In this document: positions 6,286 to 8,323 of the stretch, piece after piece
How positions within the stretch are numbered: the first letter of the stretch is position 1
Layout: each line of letters starts with the position of its first letter
DNA from: SIG565 sp045647785
GTDB lineage: Bacteria > Bacillota > Clostridia > Oscillospirales > Acutalibacteraceae
NCBI GenBank assembly: GCA_045647785.1
Contig: JAZRMU010000080.1
Location: 1-8,323, forward strand
Direction: 5' to 3'
Length of the DNA stretch: 8,323 bases
Notes under the pieces: model-generated
Told to the model about the DNA's origin: nothing
What the model saw: the letters and a program-made list of their open reading frames with translations, nothing else
Databases searched by the model: none
Program-made: the position numbers and the translations under genes

Positions 6286-6309
6286 TTTTGTAATCAAATT
6301 GATACAAAA
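6286..6309. promoter_or_regulatory. Palindromic operator candidate in the divergent control region
   Basis: TTTTGTA (6286-6292) and TACAAAA (6303-6309) form a perfect 7-bp inverted repeat with a 10-bp spacer, which itself contains the small palindrome TCAA-A-TTGA (6294-6302). Another TTACAAAA at 6260-6267 is an 8-bp inverted partner of TTTTGTAA at 6286-6293. The cluster lies 15-20 bp upstream of the plus-strand promoter and about 105 bp upstream of the minus-strand one, suitable for a dimeric repressor or activator. The sequence is AT-rich, so chance cannot be excluded. Confidence 0.4.
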
Positions 6310-6325
6310 CTGTAACTAAAAAGAA

Positions 6326-6354
6326 AGGACTTTTTTATAATTAATTGATATAAT
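6326..6354 (+). promoter_or_regulatory. Promoter of the small secreted-protein gene
   Basis: TATAAT at 6349-6354 is preceded by TGA (6346-6348), giving an extended -10 (TGnTATAAT). The -35 is weak (AGGACT at 6326-6331, 17-bp spacing). A second TATAAT at 6336-6341 has no clear -35. The rest of the roughly 300-bp divergent region 6094-6396 is AT-rich and shows no gene. Confidence 0.55.
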
Positions 6355-6396
6355 AATATTAGTAATTAAACTTCAAAAAAAAGAGGGTGTTCACAG

Positions 6397-6966
6397 ATGA
6401 AAAAATTAAGTATTTTGGCGCTTTTGCTGTCTGCTTGCTTGTTTTTAAACGGCTTTATCTGTGTTTCTCCTAGTGCACCGGCTAAAAATGCCGAAGCCGA
6501 CAAGGTTTTAGAGGCAAGGCTTGAAAATCTGCTCAATATAAACACCGTATATGGCGATGATTTTCTTGATAATCAAAAGCTTGTTAATGCTGCTATGATA
6601 ATGCTCAAATCCTATGCCGATGATGAGGGCTTTGTAAAGAACGAAATCGTTGCTACCTATATCAAGGATATGTACGATATCGATTTGGATATTAACGAAA
6701 ATATCAACGCCGGTCTTCCGCAAAAGGCGGGCTATGTGCTGCTGGTTCCGCGCGGTCATTCGGTTTATTCGCACTCTGTTTTAAGCGTTACCGATATGGA
6801 GGATTATCTGCTCGTTGTATCCGAGGTGGAAATTCGCACACACGACGGAGAAATACACACCGCCGAGTGCACCACCAAGATAATAGAAAATGAGCAGAGC
6901 ATTTTCGGTTATTCGATAATCGATTCGACTCTCACCGAGCACGCTTCAGATTATATTAGAATTTAA
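6397..6966 (+). CDS. Small exported protein of unknown function
   Basis: I do not recognise a family for this 189-residue protein. The N-terminus (MKK, then a hydrophobic stretch at about 4-24) is a clear signal peptide; cleavage near the Ala-rich segment at 28-35 is plausible. LSAC at 11-14 fits a lipobox by pattern, but its hydrophobic core would be very short and more hydrophobic residues follow, so lipoprotein status is doubtful. The mature part has a helical region rich in Asp, Glu and Lys (about 35-105), then a beta-rich half (about 110-189) with YVLLVPRGHSVYSH and alternating hydrophobic strands. The start is supported by AGAGGGTG (6382-6389) seven bases before the ATG. It has its own promoter and a strong terminator, and is divergent from the EF-G-like gene across a shared control region. 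A secreted or cell-surface role is inferred only from the signal peptide. Confidence 0.85.
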   Translation: MKKLSILALLLSACLFLNGFICVSPSAPAKNAEADKVLEARLENLLNINTVYGDDFLDNQKLVNAAMIMLKSYADDEGFVKNEIVATYIKDMYDIDLDINENINAGLPQKAGYVLLVPRGHSVYSHSVLSVTDMEDYLLVVSEVEIRTHDGEIHTAECTTKIIENEQSIFGYSIIDSTLTEHASDYIRI

Positions 6967-6987
6967 TTAAAAATTTTGATTATAGGA

Positions 6988-7021
6988 AAACAGACCGCTT
7001 TCGCGGTCTGTTTCCTTTTTT
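6988..7021 (+). terminator. Intrinsic terminator of the small secreted-protein gene
   Basis: AAACAGACCGC (6988-6998) pairs perfectly with GCGGTCTGTTT (7003-7013) around a TTTC loop, followed by CC and six T residues (7016-7021). It lies about 20 bases beyond the stop codon. Confidence 0.92.
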
Positions 7022-7048
7022 AGGGGATTGAGGAGAAAACCCAAAAAA

Positions 7049-7102
7049 GAATGAGGGGACATTCCCTTTGGGGCTAAAGGGAGTTGCGGCATTCCCTTTA
7101 GC
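7049..7102. repeat. Cluster of overlapping, mutually exclusive hairpins (REP-like scar)
   Basis: GAATG (7049-7053) can pair with CATTC (7060-7064). TCCCTTT (7063-7069) can pair with AAAGGGA (7076-7082). GCTAAAGGGA (7073-7082) is also a perfect 10-bp inverted match to TCCCTTTAGC (7093-7102). The middle segment therefore has two competing partners. ATTCCCTTT is also directly repeated at 7061 and 7091, exactly 30 bp apart. It lies after one terminator and before the next promoter, so it is more likely a REP or small mobile-element remnant than a riboswitch. The rest of the intergenic stretch up to 7157 is plain AT-rich DNA. Confidence 0.5.
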
Positions 7103-7157
7103 AATTTTATTCTAAACTATAAATTTTAAAAAATTATTAACTAAATTTTAAATATTT

Positions 7158-7188
7158 GTATATTTACCGCCGCTTTACGCCAAAATAA
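7158..7188 (+). promoter_or_regulatory. Possible forespore (sigma-F/G-like) promoter of spoIIQ
   Basis: GTATA (7158-7162), 16 bp, then GCCAAAATAA (7179-7188) partly matches the B. subtilis sigma-F pattern (GYWTA, about 15 bp, GGnRAnAnTW), with mismatches at the second G and the T. No good sigma-A promoter is seen immediately upstream of the gene. The match is imperfect and rests partly on the known forespore expression of spoIIQ. Confidence 0.35.
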
Positions 7189-7205
7189 TCTCGGAGGCGT
7201 TAAAT

Positions 7206-7895
7206 ATGAATGACAAAGCACAGCACAGCAAGAAAAGAAACAGCAGCATTTTTTATATGGTACTATCCTTATGCCTTATAGCGGTGGGCGTTGCCGCTTG
7301 GAGCGCAGTATCGGCTTTTGATGATTTTAAAAATAATGAGGGCGAAGCAGAGCCCGAGCCGCCCGCTATAGTCGAGCCCGATATAACCGTTCCCGAGCCC
7401 GAAAAGCCGACCGACAGCGAGCTTAATAATATTGAATATACCCCGCCGAAAGCCGAAGAGCCGGTTAAGGAGGAGTCGAGCGAGAGCGCAGCATTTATAA
7501 TGCCGATATCGGGTGATATCATCAAGATTTTCGACAGCAGCGCGCTGCAATATTCGGCAACGCTCGGCGATATGCGACTGCACGAGGGTCTTGATATCGC
7601 AGGGGGCGTGGGCACACCGATTCGCGCGGTGCGCGGCGGCACGGTTACCGAAATATATGAGGACACCGCCTACGGCTACACTGTGGTTGTTGACCACGGC
7701 GACGATATAATCGCTAAATACTGCGGACTTAATTCCTCCATTCCCGTGAGTGTTGGGCAAAAGCTTCTCTCTGGCGCAGAAATCGGCTCGCTCGGAACTC
7801 TGCCCATTGAGTCGGCAGACCCACCGCACCTGCATTTTGAAATGCTTAAGGGTGGCATCAGCGTATCCCCGCTTTCGGTTATGGGAATGCAGTAA
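7206..7895 (+). CDS. spoIIQ: SpoIIQ-like M23 metallopeptidase (forespore engulfment protein)
   Basis: SpoIIQ is the forespore-membrane half of the SpoIIQ-SpoIIIAH channel that spans the intermembrane space during engulfment. This 229-residue protein has a basic cytoplasmic start, one membrane segment (about 14-37), an acidic Pro/Glu linker (about 43-92) and a C-terminal LytM/M23 domain (about 97-226). The segment FIMPISGDIIKIFD followed by LQYSATLGDMRLHEGLDIA is the pattern I associate with SpoIIQ orthologues. Zinc ligands look complete: His126 and Asp130 (HxxxD) and His210 in HLH (208-210), with a further His164. B. subtilis SpoIIQ has lost the equivalent of the first His and is inactive, whereas clostridial forms often keep it. 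The start is set by GGAGG (7193-7197), eight bases before the ATG. It stands alone with its own terminator. It could alternatively be a general cell-wall endopeptidase of the same fold. Confidence 0.85.
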   Translation: MNDKAQHSKKRNSSIFYMVLSLCLIAVGVAAWSAVSAFDDFKNNEGEAEPEPPAIVEPDITVPEPEKPTDSELNNIEYTPPKAEEPVKEESSESAAFIMPISGDIIKIFDSSALQYSATLGDMRLHEGLDIAGGVGTPIRAVRGGTVTEIYEDTAYGYTVVVDHGDDIIAKYCGLNSSIPVSVGQKLLSGAEIGSLGTLPIESADPPHLHFEMLKGGISVSPLSVMGMQ

Positions 7896-7926
7896 ATTAA
7901 ATCCCGCCGCCGACATTCGTTTAGCG

Positions 7927-7968
7927 GCAAAAAGAGGTGTTTTGCACATTTTAAGCAAAACGCCTCTT
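7927..7968. terminator. Bidirectional terminator between spoIIQ and the downstream region
   Basis: AAGAGGTGTTTTGC (7932-7945) pairs with GCAAAACGCCTCTT (7955-7968) as a 14-bp stem with one G-U pair and a 9-nt loop. The plus-strand side is followed by CTTATTG, only moderately T-rich. The minus-strand side runs into five T residues. It most likely ends the spoIIQ transcript and could also stop minus-strand read-through from ribF. Confidence 0.75.
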
Positions 7969-7972
7969 CTTA

Positions 7973-8001
7973 TTGACTTTGAAATTTCACCACTATGTAA
8001 T
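7973..8001 (+). promoter_or_regulatory. Sigma-A-type promoter with no annotated gene downstream
   Basis: TTGACT (7973-7978), a 17-bp spacer and TGTAAT (7996-8001) match the consensus at 5/6 in both boxes. The predicted start is near 8008. The only thing between it and the terminator at 8107-8136 is the candidate small transcript. Confidence 0.5.
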
Positions 8002-8007
8002 AATTGT

Positions 8008-8136
8008 TGTATAGCCCTAAATTTAAGAGTAATTAATATGAACCGATTTGCCACAAATTCGCGTGTTTGCTTTCTACTCATCGGCAGAGCCTATACAAAA
8101 AAATAAAATACCGCGAAAAACTGCGGTATTTTTTTT
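8008..8136 (+). ncRNA. Candidate small RNA or tiny-peptide transcript
   Basis: A transcript starting near 8008 and ending at the T-run at 8129-8136 would be about 130 nt. TTGTATAG (8007-8014), at its predicted 5' end, is perfectly complementary to CTATACAA (8091-8098), just before the terminator, so the RNA could close on itself. Inside, CCGAT (8043-8047) pairs with ATCGG (8080-8084). It also contains a 22-codon open frame (8038-8106, MNRFATNSRVCFLLIGRAYTKK) with only a weak AAGAG site at 8025-8029. No RNA family is recognised. The case rests on promoter, terminator and pairing alone. Confidence 0.35.
8107..8136. terminator. Bidirectional terminator between the small transcript and ribF
   Basis: AATACCGC (8107-8114) pairs with GCGGTATT (8123-8130) around an 8-nt loop. 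The plus strand continues with six more T residues. The minus strand continues with TTATTTTTTT-like sequence, so the hairpin suits both converging transcripts. It starts only a few bases beyond the ribF stop at 8135-8137. Confidence 0.85.
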
Positions 8137-8323
8137 ATTTTTGGGAGTTTTCAATATCCCTCTCTATTGCCTTTTTGAGCATATCGGCATTATCAAATTT
8201 TTGCTCATCGCGAATGAAATCGAGCAGCCGTATATCCACTGTTTCGCCGTAAAGAACGCCATCGAAGCCTATTATATAGGTTTCAGCCATAGCCTGCTCG
8301 GTTTTAAAGGTCGGGCGAATGCC
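8135..8323 (-). CDS. ribF: Riboflavin kinase/FAD synthetase, C-terminal fragment (runs off right edge)
   Basis: Only the last 62 codons are inside the window; the frame is open to position 8323 and ends with TAA at 8137-8135. RibF phosphorylates riboflavin to FMN and adenylates FMN to FAD in the cytoplasm. The visible part is the end of the C-terminal riboflavin kinase domain: GIRPTF at its beginning (the conserved G-[IV]-RPT segment), then ETYIIGFDGVLYGETVDI, LLDFIRDEQKF and DADMLKKAIERDIE-like residues (actual order NADMLKKAIERDIENSQK). These are characteristic RibF tail motifs (G-RPT, FxGxLYG, F-IRDEQKF, LxxxIxxDI). The gene converges on the small-transcript region and shares its terminator. 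The N-terminal FAD synthetase half must lie to the right of the window and is not seen. Confidence 0.92.
   Translation of the reverse strand, partial: GIRPTFKTEQAMAETYIIGFDGVLYGETVDIRLLDFIRDEQKFDNADMLKKAIERDIENSQK

Noticed and set aside
6427..6438. Lipobox LSAC in the secreted protein
   Set aside because: The cysteine would be at residue 14 with a very short hydrophobic core, and the hydrophobic stretch continues past it, so a conventional signal peptide is more likely.
7269..8081. A 270-codon minus-strand open frame covering spoIIQ and the region beyond
   Set aside because: It is Cys-, His- and Arg-rich with low-complexity composition typical of a shadow frame, crosses the spoIIQ terminator hairpin and has no recognisable motif.

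Overview
The window looks like a chromosomal stretch from a spore-forming member of the Clostridia, probably an uncultured Oscillospiraceae/Ruminococcaceae-type organism of intermediate GC content. This is inferred from a SpoIIQ-like forespore protein, strong Gram-positive AGGAGG-type ribosome binding sites, a clostridial-style EF-G paralogue and VanY-like carboxypeptidase, and a GC-rich REP-like repeat at the left edge. No 16S gene or other definitive marker is present, so the placement is an inference.

Layout, left to right. (1) Positions 1-64 hold a REP-like element with the direct repeat CCCTACAAT and an internal hairpin. (2) A membrane-anchored M15 (VanY-type) D,D-carboxypeptidase on the minus strand is divergently transcribed from tex on the plus strand. 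Their two consensus promoters overlap physically. (3) tex (Tex/S1 RNA-binding protein) ends in an intrinsic terminator at about 3294-3323. (4) Positions 3334-3929 form a compact module: an alternating CG run, three tandem AT-rich 13-mers, four exact-period 22-bp iterons, and a minus-strand gene encoding only the N-terminal DNA-binding domain of a RepA_N-family replication initiator. This is the architecture of an iteron plasmid origin, sitting between two housekeeping-type genes with no integrase or other plasmid gene. (5) A minus-strand EF-G-like translational GTPase follows, with its own promoter and terminator; its G4 motif is changed from NKxD to GKLD. (6) An AT-rich divergent control region carries a palindromic operator candidate. 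(7) A small secreted protein of unknown function and its terminator come next. (8) After a patch of mutually exclusive hairpins lies a SpoIIQ-like M23 peptidase with a complete set of zinc ligands and a possible sigma-F/G-type promoter. (9) An apparently orphan transcription unit (promoter, about 130 nt, terminator) may encode a small RNA or a 22-residue peptide. (10) The 3' end of ribF, on the minus strand, runs off the right edge.

Apart from the divergent pairs, the genes look like independent single-gene transcription units, most with their own promoter and terminator, and not one operon. Two encode cell-wall enzymes (M15 and M23 peptidases) and two act in RNA or translation biology (Tex, EF-G paralogue). 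The item most worth following up is the iteron/13-mer/RepA_N module: a stranded plasmid or ICE origin, a secondary origin, or a chromosomal decoy for initiator proteins of incoming replicons.
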